A DNA stretch of 14,408 bases, taken from 1-14-0-10-37-14 sp037130845 (GTDB lineage Bacteria; Patescibacteriota; Patescibacteriia; Patescibacteriales; Patescibacteriaceae). The notes beneath the pieces are model-generated. The model did no database searches. It was given only the letters and a program-made list of their open reading frames with translations, and was not told the origin of the DNA. This document shows, piece by piece, positions 1-5,809 of the stretch; positions within the stretch are counted from its first letter, which is position 1, and each line of letters begins with the position of its first letter. Position numbers and translations under genes: made by a program. The stretch covers positions 1 through 14,408 of the forward strand of contig JBAXSE010000027.1 of assembly GCA_037130845.1 (NCBI GenBank). The letters are read 5' to 3'.

Positions 1-3
1 TAA

Positions 4-18
4 GCCCGCGTAGCGGGC
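4..18. repeat. short GC-rich hairpin at window edge
   Basis: GCCCGC (4-9) and GCGGGC (13-18) form a perfect 6-bp stem with a 3-base loop. No T-run follows. It may be the tail of a terminator or of a structured repeat belonging to a gene left of the window. Nothing more can be said without the upstream sequence. Confidence 0.35.
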
Positions 19-25
19 AAGATAG

Positions 26-51
26 AAACCGCCGGCTTTGCCGGCGGTTTT
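26..51 (-). terminator. bidirectional rho-independent terminator
   Basis: An 11-bp perfect stem, AAACCGCCGGC (26-36) with its complement at 40-50, closes a TTT loop. It lies 17 bases beyond the stop codon of the minus-strand glycosylase-like gene, so it probably ends that transcript. On the plus strand it is followed by TTTT (48-51), so it could also stop a transcript arriving from the left. Confidence 0.75.
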
Positions 52-67
52 CATATTCCTCTGCGAG

Positions 68-1105
68 CTAATAAAATAAGTTTGTTTGGATTGGCTTTTC
101 CTTGGGCTTGCAGATCAGCTCGTGGCGTTTGTAATAATGTGCCGATGGCACATCGTGGATGCAAGTTGTCTTGACCGGGCAGCTGCCGCAGACATTGTAA
201 TAGCGTTGAGTCTTGTCGGTTCGCCAGCTGGCGCCGGCAGGGTAGTTGATGGCTGTTTGGCGGCCGCGGTATTCGTCCATGTAGCCGACATTGCCCGGGC
301 TGTCTTTGCAGCAAGAACGTGAATAGAGCCAGAGCGCATTGCAGAGTTCGACCGGTTCTATTTTGTGCCGCTCGCAATAGACAAGCGACACTTCACGCAG
401 GGCGCTGATAAAGCCGTTACGCCAGATATTCTTGCCGTAATCTGCTTGGTCTATCTGAATAATATTGTGTTCGACCATCATGCGCATGACATGAAAGTCT
501 ACAGGCACAGGTATCATTAGCGGTTTGACTAGACCGGTATCGACCAAGAAGTAGGACAGCATGCTGGCCATCTTTTCTTGGAAGCCTAAAAAGCCGTTGG
601 GCTTGTCCGGGTTAAATTTACCCTGGTTGACAATGCGGTGATAGAGCAATGAGTAATCGCCATCCAAGCCGTCAAAGAGCATGAGCGGGTTGCCGTGCCA
701 GAAGTAGTCGAGTTTGCGGAAATTCTTGACCCAGAAGCCGGCGGTCGCCTCCGCTCCGTAGTTGAGCGAAGTGCCGACAAAAAGCTTGCGGATAGCCGCT
801 TGGTGGCCTTCGAATTTTTCCCGACGAAAATAATCTGGTCGAAAAATCAGCGGATACTTTTGGTATATCGGACTTAGTGTCAATATGGCTTGCAGGCTAT
901 TGATGCCGCCCCGCATATAATAGCAGGAGCAGAACAGGAAGCAGGCTAGTTCGGTGTCGGTTTTAATATTTTTGGGCAAGTTTTCTTTTATATGAGGCAG
1001 CTGGGCCTTATCGTAGGGCGGCGCGCCCGCCCGCAAAAGTTGTATCAGTTTGCCGAAAACTTTTTCGGCAATATCCCAATTGATAATAATCGGTGTTGTC
1101 GCCAT
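68..1105 (-). CDS. HhH-GPD-like DNA glycosylase homologue with a probable 4Fe-4S site
   Basis: This 345-residue protein resembles the endonuclease III/MutY (HhH-GPD) superfamily, which removes damaged bases from DNA, although the similarity is distant. What is visible: a hairpin-helix-hairpin-like stretch GFLGFQEKMAS at 171-181, in which K178 lines up with the catalytic lysine of EndoIII (GRKTAN). VPVDFHVMR at 200-208 follows, in which D203 lines up with the catalytic aspartate (VDTHIFR). The C-terminus carries CGSCPVKTTC (306-315), exactly the C-x2-C-x5-C spacing of the EndoIII iron-sulfur loop. The motif LWLYSRSCC (258-266) resembles the segment holding the first cysteine. About 39 extra residues separate C266 from C306, where EndoIII has six. 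The N-terminal ~150 residues match nothing I recognise. The start is the first ATG of the frame and has no strong SD, but a good promoter lies about 50 bases upstream. It could instead be a nucleoside- or RNA-directed relative rather than a DNA repair enzyme. Confidence 0.6.
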   Translation of the reverse strand: MATTPIIINWDIAEKVFGKLIQLLRAGAPPYDKAQLPHIKENLPKNIKTDTELACFLFCSCYYMRGGINSLQAILTLSPIYQKYPLIFRPDYFRREKFEGHQAAIRKLFVGTSLNYGAEATAGFWVKNFRKLDYFWHGNPLMLFDGLDGDYSLLYHRIVNQGKFNPDKPNGFLGFQEKMASMLSYFLVDTGLVKPLMIPVPVDFHVMRMMVEHNIIQIDQADYGKNIWRNGFISALREVSLVYCERHKIEPVELCNALWLYSRSCCKDSPGNVGYMDEYRGRQTAINYPAGASWRTDKTQRYYNVCGSCPVKTTCIHDVPSAHYYKRHELICKPKEKPIQTNLFY

Positions 1106-1155
1106 CGTCAGCTTTCTAATTAGTTGTAAAAGGACTATTTTTGCTTGTGTTGATA

Positions 1156-1184
1156 GATATAATACAGATTGCCGCGATTGTCAA
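1156..1184 (-). promoter_or_regulatory. sigma70-type promoter of the glycosylase-like gene
   Basis: On the minus strand TTGACA (1179-1184) is a perfect -35 box. A 17-base spacer leads to TATATC (1156-1161), a four-of-six match to the -10 box. The -10 lies about 50 bases before the ATG at 1105. On the plus strand the same stretch reads TATAAT at 1158-1163, which could serve the divergent RhuM-Fic gene, but I find no -35 at the right distance for it. Confidence 0.5.
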
Positions 1185-1212
1185 AAATGCTTGATTTTGC
1201 TAAGATTAAGAT

Positions 1213-2181
1213 ATGAAGAATGAAATAATTATTTATCAAAATAAAAAGGGTGCAATAGAGTTCAAGGGTGATTACAAGAAAGAAACCCTTTGGGCTAATT
1301 TACAGCAAATTGCTGATCTTTTTGATATAGACAAATCGGGTATTTCTAGGCATATTAAGAATATTTATCAAACGGGCGAATTGCAGCAACGGTCAACTGT
1401 TGCAAAAATTGCAACAGTTCAAAAAGAAGGAAAAAGGGAGATAGAGCGTAATATAGAATATTATAATTTAGATGTAATGTTGTCGGTTGGCTATCGGGTA
1501 AATTCAAAGCAGGCAACTAGTTTTAGGCAATGGGCGACCAAGACTTTGCGCGAATATATCACCAAGGGTTTTGTGGTGGACAAGAATCGAATCAAGAATA
1601 ATTATAGCCAGTTTTTGGAAGCAATCGAGGCTATCAAGCGATTGGTGCCGGCTGGGTCAAACATTGATAGCGCCAGCGTCTTGGAATTAGTAAACGCATT
1701 CGCCGATACCTGGCTGTCGTTGGATGCTTATGATAGAGACGAATTGGCTGTTAGCGGGGCTACGCGCAGAGCTGTGTCTTTGACTGCCGCGCAATTGGAA
1801 AAAGCTTTAGCTGAATTCAAGGACGAGCTAATTAGACAGGGCGAGACTACCGAGTTATTCGGCCGAGAACGACAACGTGAATCTGTGGCCGGCATAGTCG
1901 GCAATGTGATGCAATCTTTCGGCGGGCAACCTCTGTATAAGACTGTGGAAGAAAAGGCAGTGCACCTGTTATATTTTGTAGTAAAAAATCATCCTTTTGT
2001 GGATGGCAACAAGCGCAGCGGGGCCTTTGCCTTTGTTTGGTTTCTGAAAAAAGCAGACCTATTGGAAAAATCCAAGATTACTCCACCGGCGCTGACTGCG
2101 TTGACACTATTGGTAGCAGAAAGCAGCCCGAAAGATAAAGAGCGGGTAACGGGGTTAATATTGATGTTATTAAAGAAGTAG
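1213..2181 (+). CDS. RhuM-Fic (Doc-like) fusion protein
   Basis: This 322-residue two-domain protein has an N-terminal RhuM (virulence-associated) domain at about 1-125. It shows the family's signature run EYYNLDVMLSVGYRVNS (82-98) followed by FRQWATKTLREYITKGF (104-120). The C-terminal Fic/Doc domain carries the motif HPFVDGNKRSG at 260-270, with catalytic H260, the GNKR phosphate-binding loop and D264 all intact. Fic enzymes transfer AMP or another nucleotide-derived group to a target protein, and Doc phosphorylates EF-Tu. The target of RhuM-Fic fusions is unknown to me. The early segment ANLQQIADLFDIDKSGISRHI (28-48) looks like a helix-turn-helix, so the protein may also bind DNA. No Phd-like antitoxin precedes or overlaps it, and it ends 75 bases before an unrelated antitoxin gene. 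No SD is visible before the ATG. The family call is firm; the biological role is not. Confidence 0.88.
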   Translation: MKNEIIIYQNKKGAIEFKGDYKKETLWANLQQIADLFDIDKSGISRHIKNIYQTGELQQRSTVAKIATVQKEGKREIERNIEYYNLDVMLSVGYRVNSKQATSFRQWATKTLREYITKGFVVDKNRIKNNYSQFLEAIEAIKRLVPAGSNIDSASVLELVNAFADTWLSLDAYDRDELAVSGATRRAVSLTAAQLEKALAEFKDELIRQGETTELFGRERQRESVAGIVGNVMQSFGGQPLYKTVEEKAVHLLYFVVKNHPFVDGNKRSGAFAFVWFLKKADLLEKSKITPPALTALTLLVAESSPKDKERVTGLILMLLKK

Positions 2182-2195
2182 TTTTTTCGATAAGC

Positions 2196-2225
2196 TTGAC
2201 AATTGTAATACAATTGTAATACAAT
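2196..2225 (+). promoter_or_regulatory. promoter of the toxin-antitoxin operon
   Basis: TTGACA (2196-2201), an 18-base spacer and TACAAT (2220-2225, five of six) form a good sigma70-type promoter. Transcription would start near 2232, about 25 bases before the antitoxin ATG. The boxes are overlapped by tandem 11-bp repeats that may be the operator. Confidence 0.6.
2199..2225 (+). repeat. tandem 11-bp repeat, likely operator of the toxin-antitoxin operon
   Basis: The unit ACAATTGTAAT occurs at 2199-2209 and 2210-2220, followed by a partial third copy ACAAT (2221-2225). Each unit contains the palindrome ACAATTGT. The repeats fill the promoter spacer, which fits binding by the RHH antitoxin and self-repression. 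Ribbon-helix-helix antitoxins commonly bind repeated short sites like this. That it is the operator here is inferred from position. Confidence 0.5.
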
Positions 2226-2256
2226 CTATAAATAATAATTGAATTAGATAAAATAT

Positions 2257-2484
2257 ATGCGTCAAGTTGTTAGTTTGTCTCTGCCCGCGCAAATGACCAA
2301 AGGACTTAAGAGTCTGTCAAAGAAAAGGGGCTTTGCTTCTGTCAGCGATTATATCAAACAGTTAATCGAACAAGACAAGGATTTGATTTCGGTTGATGAA
2401 TTGTTGGTTATGGTCAAGAAGGCGGAAAAAGAATACAAAGGAGGCCGTGCTGTCACTGCCGACTCTTTAGCTGACCTATTATGA
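2257..2484 (+). CDS. ribbon-helix-helix antitoxin
   Basis: A 75-residue protein. Residues 2-45 fit a CopG/ParD-like ribbon-helix-helix fold: a short beta strand RQVVSLSLP (2-10), then a helix around 12-24, and ASVSDYIKQLIEQ (27-39), the usual second helix with its N-terminal SVSDYI cap. The charged tail after residue 45 would wrap around the toxin. Its stop overlaps the toxin start by four bases (ATGA), a classic arrangement for coupled translation. Expected roles are neutralising the toxin and repressing the operon by binding the repeats just upstream. There is no SD before the ATG; the leader is AT-rich. The family is fairly clear, but the exact toxin-antitoxin subtype is not. Confidence 0.82.
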   Translation: MRQVVSLSLPAQMTKGLKSLSKKRGFASVSDYIKQLIEQDKDLISVDELLVMVKKAEKEYKGGRAVTADSLADLL

Positions 2485-2753
2485 TGGTCGGTAAGATTTT
2501 GTATTCATCTGATTTTATAAAGCAACTGAAAAAATTGCCCAAGCGGATTATTGTTTTAGCTGTCAGCAAAGAAAAAATATTTAGAGCAAACCCTTTGCAC
2601 ACATCGTTGCGTTTGCATCAATTGCAAGGCAGGCTGATCGGCCTTTGGTCGTTGTCTATTTCCGGCAGTTATCGGATAATTTTTGAACGCCAGGATAATG
2701 GCGATATTTTGTTTGTATCCATCGGCAAGCATGATATTTATCGGAATATGTAA
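2481..2753 (+). CDS. RelE/ParE-superfamily toxin
   Basis: A 90-residue protein with the layout of the RelE/ParE fold: N-terminal helices with SSDFIKQLKKLPKRI (9-23), then LRLHQLQGRLIGLWSLSISGSYRIIF (43-68) and a C-terminal strand ending GKHDIYRNM (82-90). R65 in the YRIIF strand and H84/Y87 in the last strand fall where RelE/YafQ-type enzymes place residues of their RNase site. RelE members cut mRNA on the ribosome, while ParE members poison gyrase, and sequence alone does not decide here. The ATG overlaps the antitoxin stop (ATGA). A second ATG follows at 2484, so the protein may start one residue later. A bidirectional terminator lies downstream. Confidence 0.82.
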   Translation: MMVGKILYSSDFIKQLKKLPKRIIVLAVSKEKIFRANPLHTSLRLHQLQGRLIGLWSLSISGSYRIIFERQDNGDILFVSIGKHDIYRNM

Positions 2754-2782
2754 TTTCTGAAAATAAGATATTTTTTGCAGAT

Positions 2783-2822
2783 AAAAAAATCAAGCCCGCG
2801 ATCATGATGATTACGGGCTTTT
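2783..2822. terminator. bidirectional terminator between converging genes
   Basis: AAGCCCG (2792-2798) pairs with CGGGCTT (2814-2820), and weak ATC/GAT pairing continues inside. The plus-strand side ends in TTTT, and the minus-strand side in seven Ts (complement of the A-run 2783-2789). It therefore serves both the toxin operon and the HAD gene that faces it. Confidence 0.75.
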
Positions 2823-2854
2823 AGATATGGCGCCAATTATTGGCATTAGTCGCA

Positions 2855-3499
2855 TTAAGCGGCGAGGAAGCGGGCAGACTTTTCCCTGGTTCCATAAAAC
2901 TTACTCCTGAGTGTTTGAGATAAATGGTAATAAGAATCGATACGCGTCGCGAAATGGGCATAGTTGTCCGGAAGTTCGCGGTTGTTGCCAAAGAGATAGA
3001 GATTAGGCACGAGGCCGATCAGGGTTTGCAGCTTGTGCAAGTCATCGTCGACATAGGCGTCGAGACCGAGGTGGCATGCCACATCAGCTTTGGTTTCGCC
3101 GGGTCCGGCGTGATGGATTTCCAAGTACTGCAGCAAGCCGTGGCGTTGCAGGATTTCGTAGCTCAGCTTGAGGCTGCGGCCATAGTTGGAAGTGACGACT
3201 ATCAGCTTGAAATCGCGGGCAAAACGAGTGATAAACTCTTTGGCTCCGTAAAGCAGCGGCATTTGATGGCCGATGAAGTCGATATGATAGACGTAGCGTT
3301 GTAACTCGGTGTATTGTTCCAAAGTTAACAGTTTTTTTTCGCGCACTACGATTTGGGTAGTGCAATCAACGGGCGCAATCTCGATCTGGTACAATAGTTC
3401 CGCGATGCGGGATTTGAGCAGGCCGTCATCGAGGATGACGCCGTGGATGTCCAAGCCCAGCTTGGGCGGTCCCTTGGTAGAATTATGGTGATGTCGCAT
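2855..3499 (-). CDS. HAD-superfamily hydrolase (phosphatase-like)
   Basis: With the start at 3499 this is a 214-residue protein with the four HAD motifs in order: I, GLDIHGVILDD with nucleophile D17; II, VVTSN with T103/S104 (101-105); III, ETK with K137; and IV, YVDDD with the metal-binding acidic residues D151-D153. Such proteins usually remove phosphate from small molecules such as nucleotides or sugar phosphates. The substrate cannot be told. Motif I reads D-x-H where most phosphatases have D-x-D, so the usual general acid is replaced by histidine (H19). The frame extends 20 codons further upstream to 3559, but an excellent SD (AGGAAGGAGG, six bases before ATG) makes 3499 the likely start. 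The gene lies downstream of tRNA-Leu on the same strand, separated by that tRNA's terminator, and meets the toxin gene tail to tail. Confidence 0.82.
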   Translation of the reverse strand: MRHHHNSTKGPPKLGLDIHGVILDDGLLKSRIAELLYQIEIAPVDCTTQIVVREKKLLTLEQYTELQRYVYHIDFIGHQMPLLYGAKEFITRFARDFKLIVVTSNYGRSLKLSYEILQRHGLLQYLEIHHAGPGETKADVACHLGLDAYVDDDLHKLQTLIGLVPNLYLFGNNRELPDNYAHFATRIDSYYHLSQTLRSKFYGTREKSARFLAA

Positions 3500-3505
3500 A
3501 GACAC

Positions 3506-3524
3506 CCTCCTTCCTGTAATTATA
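3506..3524 (-). promoter_or_regulatory. strong SD and possible -10 box of the HAD gene
   Basis: On the minus strand AGGAAGGAGG (3506-3515) lies six bases before the ATG at 3499. It is one of only two clear SD sequences before genes in this window and it decides the start. TATAAT (3519-3524) lies just upstream. A transcript from it would begin only about 13 bases before the ATG. No convincing -35 is visible, so the promoter part is tentative. Confidence 0.6.
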
Positions 3525-3592
3525 AATGAACGATTAATTAGTTGGCTTAATCTTAGCAAAAAATATGGATAATTTCAAGATATGTCGGATAA

Positions 3593-3621
3593 TAAAAAAT
3601 ATGAGCAAATGCTCATATTTT
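3593..3621 (-). terminator. rho-independent terminator of tRNA-Leu
   Basis: A 12-bp stem (3596-3607 with 3610-3621) contains TGAGCA/TGCTCA and is followed on the minus strand by a run of six Ts. It starts six bases past the 3' end of the tRNA, so the tRNA is transcribed alone rather than together with the HAD gene downstream. Confidence 0.8.
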
Positions 3622-3626
3622 TATTG

Positions 3627-3710
3627 TGCCCAAGGAGGGACTCGAACCCTCACTCCGTTGCCAGAACACGATTTTGAGTCGTGCGCGTCTACCAGTTCCG
3701 CCACTCGGGC
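3627..3710 (-). tRNA. tRNA-Leu (anticodon CAA)
   Basis: An 84-nt class II tRNA. The acceptor stem GCCCGAG pairs with CTTGGGC (one G-T), and the discriminator base A falls at 3627. The D-arm contains GGCGGAACTGGTAGACGC, typical of leucine tRNAs. The anticodon stem CACGA/TCGTG encloses the loop CTCAAAA, giving anticodon CAA, which reads TTG. TTG is a heavily used leucine codon in the rpoB and rpoC genes of this window. A long variable arm follows, then the T-arm GAGGG-TTCGAGT-CCCTC. CCA is not encoded: the genome reads CAA after the discriminator, so the enzyme CCA-transferase must add it. The gene has its own promoter and terminator. Confidence 0.96.
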
Positions 3711-3732
3711 TAAAAATAAATTGTTGAATGTA

Positions 3733-3744
3733 GCCACTCGGGCT
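3733..3744 (-). repeat. 12-bp copy of the tRNA-Leu 5' end
   Basis: AGCCCGAGTGGC on the minus strand repeats exactly the first 11 bases of the mature tRNA plus one leader base (3700-3711), 33 bases upstream. It lies a few bases after the predicted transcription start, inside the precursor leader. Confidence 0.7.
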
Positions 3745-3756
3745 TATTCGATTCTT

Positions 3757-3785
3757 AATATAACTAGACTAACAAAAAATGTCAA
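3757..3785 (-). promoter_or_regulatory. promoter of tRNA-Leu
   Basis: On the minus strand TTGACA (3780-3785), a 17-base spacer and TATATT (3757-3762) form a near-consensus sigma70-type promoter. Transcription would start near 3750, giving a precursor leader of about 40 bases. It is back to back with the parA promoter, with 10 bases between the two -35 boxes. Confidence 0.8.
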
Positions 3786-3795
3786 ATCTTGGTCG

Positions 3796-3824
3796 TTGTC
3801 AAATAGTCGGTGATAGTTTATAAT
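3796..3824 (+). promoter_or_regulatory. promoter of parA (leaderless mRNA)
   Basis: TTGTCA (3796-3801), a 17-base spacer and a perfect TATAAT (3819-3824) predict a start near 3831. The ATG of parA is at 3834, so the mRNA would be leaderless or nearly so. This also rules out the GTG codon at 3810 as the start, since it lies inside the promoter. Confidence 0.78.
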
Positions 3825-3833
3825 GGATACAAT

Positions 3834-4601
3834 ATGGGAAAAATCATTGCAGTAGTAAATCAAAAGGGGGGTGTGGGCAAAACCACTACTTCTGTTAATC
3901 TGGCAGCTTATTTGGCTCATTTGGGACGCAAAGTGCTGTTGATTGATATCGATCCGCAGGCCAATGCTACATCTGGTCTGGGCATTGATCACGCTAACCT
4001 AGAACACGGGCTCTATGAGGCTATTTTGGGTGACAAGCGTCTGACTGAAGTTATTATCGAAACAGGCCAACACGACCTGCATATCGTGCCGGCCACCAAT
4101 TCTCTGGCCGGCGCCGCCATTGAGCTGGTTAGCATGCCGGAGCGTGAATTCCGTTTGTCCAAGCTAATCGAGGAAGTGCGCGATCATTATCATTATATTA
4201 TAATGGACGGCCCGCCCAGCTTGGGTCTATTGACCGTCAACAGCTTGGTGGCCGCCGATGAAGTCTTGATCCCGGTGCAGTCCGAGTATTATGCCCTGGA
4301 GGGATTGAGTCAATTGTTGTATACTATAAATCTGATCCAGGAGAACCTCAAGGCGGATTTGACCGTCATGGGAGCGGTCATCACCATGTTCGACAAGCGC
4401 AACAGCCTGTCTGCCCAAGTGATGAACGAATTATACAAATATTTCCCCAACCGCATCTTCCGCAGCATCATCCCTCGCAGCGTCCGCCTAGCCGAAAGTC
4501 CCAGCTACGGCCGTTCCATCCTAGGCTATGACCCAAGATCCAAAGGCGGGAGGGCCTACGAGAAGCTAGCCCGAGAAATCATTGCTTTAGAGCAGAAGTA
4601 A
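3834..4601 (+). CDS. parA: chromosome-partitioning ATPase ParA (Soj)
   Basis: A 255-residue ParA/MinD-family ATPase. The deviant Walker A motif KGGVGKTT is at 11-18 with both lysines (K11 signature, K16). The Walker A' motif LLIDIDPQAN is at 35-44 (D40), and Walker B IIMDGPP is at 122-128 (D125). The C-terminal run SVRLAESPSYGRSI is typical of Soj. The length matches the family. ATP-bound ParA coats the nucleoid and is released by ParB, which moves the newly copied origin region. The gene pairs with parB 46 bases downstream and probably shares its transcript. The frame opens at a GTG (3810), but the -10 box overlaps that segment, so 3834 is chosen; the family also normally begins just before the KIIAVVNQKGGVGKTT strand. 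Confidence 0.96.
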   Translation: MGKIIAVVNQKGGVGKTTTSVNLAAYLAHLGRKVLLIDIDPQANATSGLGIDHANLEHGLYEAILGDKRLTEVIIETGQHDLHIVPATNSLAGAAIELVSMPEREFRLSKLIEEVRDHYHYIIMDGPPSLGLLTVNSLVAADEVLIPVQSEYYALEGLSQLLYTINLIQENLKADLTVMGAVITMFDKRNSLSAQVMNELYKYFPNRIFRSIIPRSVRLAESPSYGRSILGYDPRSKGGRAYEKLAREIIALEQK

Positions 4602-4647
4602 TTATTCATTAGATTTTACATTTTAGTTTTAACTTTTAACATAATTT

Positions 4648-5553
4648 ATGTCCGGACTTGGCAGGGGCCTCGGATCCCTTATACCTTCTAAAATTACTCC
4701 GACGCCGGTTAAACCGGTGGTTTCGGCGTTGGCGTCAGAAACGGATAACGAGCCGCCTTTTGCCGGCTTGCCCGAAGGCTTCCGCGAGCATGTCTTGGAC
4801 TTGGATGTCGATCTGATCCGAGCTAATACCCATCAGCCGCGCCAGGATTTCGCCGAGGGGGCTTTGGCCGATCTGGCCGAATCTATCCGCGAACACGGCA
4901 TCCTGCAGCCCTTGGTAGTTATCAAGAGAGGAAATAGCTATGAATTGGTGGCAGGGGAGCGCCGTTTGCGCGCGTCCAAGTTGGCAGGTTTGACCAAGGT
5001 GCCGGCTATTGTGCGCGATTTCGATGAGCAAAAGAAGATGGAATTGGCCCTAATCGAGAATATCCAGCGTGAGGACCTCAATCCGATGGAAGTGGCCCAT
5101 TCTCTCAAACGGCTGTCCGATGAATTTAATCTGACTCAAGAATCTCTGTCTAAGCGTCTGGGCAAGGCTAGGCCGACCATTGCCAATAGCCTGCGTTTGC
5201 TAACTTTGCCTTCCGAAATACAGCGCGCTTTGTCTGCCGGTATGATAACCGAAGGCCACGCCAAGATACTCTTGGGCTTGGAATCACCGGTCAAGCAACT
5301 GGTGATGTTCAAGAAGATCGTGGCCAACAAGATGAGCGTGGCCGATACCAGCACTGCTACTCGCAAAACCGGCGGCACCAAGCAGGCCAAAGTCAAGGTT
5401 TCGACCGCCGATTCGGATAATGAGGCCAAGATTAGGGAATATTTGGGTGCCAAGACCGAAATCAAGAAAAGCAAGCAAGGCGGCCAGATAGTTATTTCCT
5501 TCTTTTCTGATGATGAATTGGAGGGAATTATCAAGAAAATAACCAAAAAATAA
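4648..5553 (+). CDS. parB: chromosome-partitioning protein ParB (Spo0J)
   Basis: A 301-residue ParB. It opens with GLGRGLGSLIP (3-13), the conserved N-terminal segment that stimulates ParA. The CTP-binding ParB/sulfiredoxin fold follows, with HQPRQ (62-66), GERRLRA (103-109) and ENIQREDLNPMEVA (137-150). A helix-turn-helix at about 162-183 (LTQESLSKRLGKARPTIANS) would read parS. A linker rich in K, T and S leads to a C-terminal dimerisation segment (about 255-299) resembling the usual KIREYLG...GGQIVI...SDDELEGII pattern. Start and length are typical. There is no SD before the ATG (AT-rich leader). I see no match to the classic parS palindrome in the non-coding parts of the window, so its binding sites lie elsewhere or differ. 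Confidence 0.95.
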   Translation: MSGLGRGLGSLIPSKITPTPVKPVVSALASETDNEPPFAGLPEGFREHVLDLDVDLIRANTHQPRQDFAEGALADLAESIREHGILQPLVVIKRGNSYELVAGERRLRASKLAGLTKVPAIVRDFDEQKKMELALIENIQREDLNPMEVAHSLKRLSDEFNLTQESLSKRLGKARPTIANSLRLLTLPSEIQRALSAGMITEGHAKILLGLESPVKQLVMFKKIVANKMSVADTSTATRKTGGTKQAKVKVSTADSDNEAKIREYLGAKTEIKKSKQGGQIVISFFSDDELEGIIKKITKK

Positions 5554-5576
5554 CAAATTAGTGCTTGACTGGTAGT

Positions 5577-5610
5577 GGTAGTATGTATAGCCTGTGGAAA
5601 ACTACTTTTT
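5577..5610 (+). terminator. weak terminator candidate after parB
   Basis: GTAGT (5578-5582) pairs with ACTAC (5601-5605), and TTTTT follows at 5606-5610. The stem is only five pairs with an 18-base loop, so it is a poor terminator on its own, but the position 25 bases past the parB stop is right. Confidence 0.3.
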
Positions 5611-5654
5611 GAGGCCGATAATTTATCGAGAAAAACAGACAAATTAATATTAGT

Positions 5655-5736
5655 TTTGACCTAATATTAGGTTAAAAATAACTCAATCTTGACTATTTTA
5701 AAAATAGTTCCGAGGATATTTGACATTTTCAAATAT
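5655..5736. repeat. three stacked inverted repeats upstream of the rpoB region promoter
   Basis: In order: a 14-bp perfect palindrome ACCTAATATTAGGT (5659-5672) extended by TTT/AAA to 5655-5676; ACTATTTT-A-AAAATAGT (5692-5708); and ATATTTGA-N5-TCAAATAT (5716-5736). Each is entered through a TTGAC motif, at 5656, 5689 and 5720, so they recur every 31-33 bases, about three helical turns. The half-sites are not alike apart from TTGAC. This may be a regulator's binding array. The first half of the first palindrome (TAATATTAG) is also repeated at 5645-5653. Confidence 0.5.
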
Positions 5737-5751
5737 TTTTGTTAGTATAAG
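5720..5751 (+). promoter_or_regulatory. promoter before the structured RNA region
   Basis: TTGACA (5720-5725) is a perfect -35. The -10 is either TAGTAT (5743-5748, 17-base spacer, four of six) or TATAAG (5746-5751, 20-base spacer, five of six). Transcription would begin near 5755 and run through the structured region. The -35 lies inside the third inverted repeat, so a protein bound there would block it. Confidence 0.5.
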
Positions 5752-5809
5752 TCTAATTTGAAGTCAGTTTACACAAGTCAATCTACTAACTTAACTTGAT
5801 GAATACTAC

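Noticed and set aside
1414..1431. (S/T)xxxE(G/N)-like motif in RhuM-Fic (T68 to G73) as a Fic inhibitory helix
   Set aside because: It lies in the conserved RhuM core (VQKEG) far from the Fic domain and follows the RhuM family pattern rather than an autoinhibitory helix.
3500..3559. 20-codon N-terminal extension of the HAD gene
   Set aside because: A strong SD lies six bases before the internal ATG at 3499, and the extension crosses the likely promoter and untranslated leader.
3810..3833. GTG at 3810 as the parA start
   Set aside because: The -10 box TATAAT (3819-3824) lies downstream of this codon, and the family normally begins at the position of the ATG at 3834.
5593..5601. DnaA-box-like TTTTCCACA (minus strand) suggesting a replication origin next to parAB
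   Set aside because: It is a single copy, is not the full TTATCCACA consensus, and has no dnaA or box cluster nearby.
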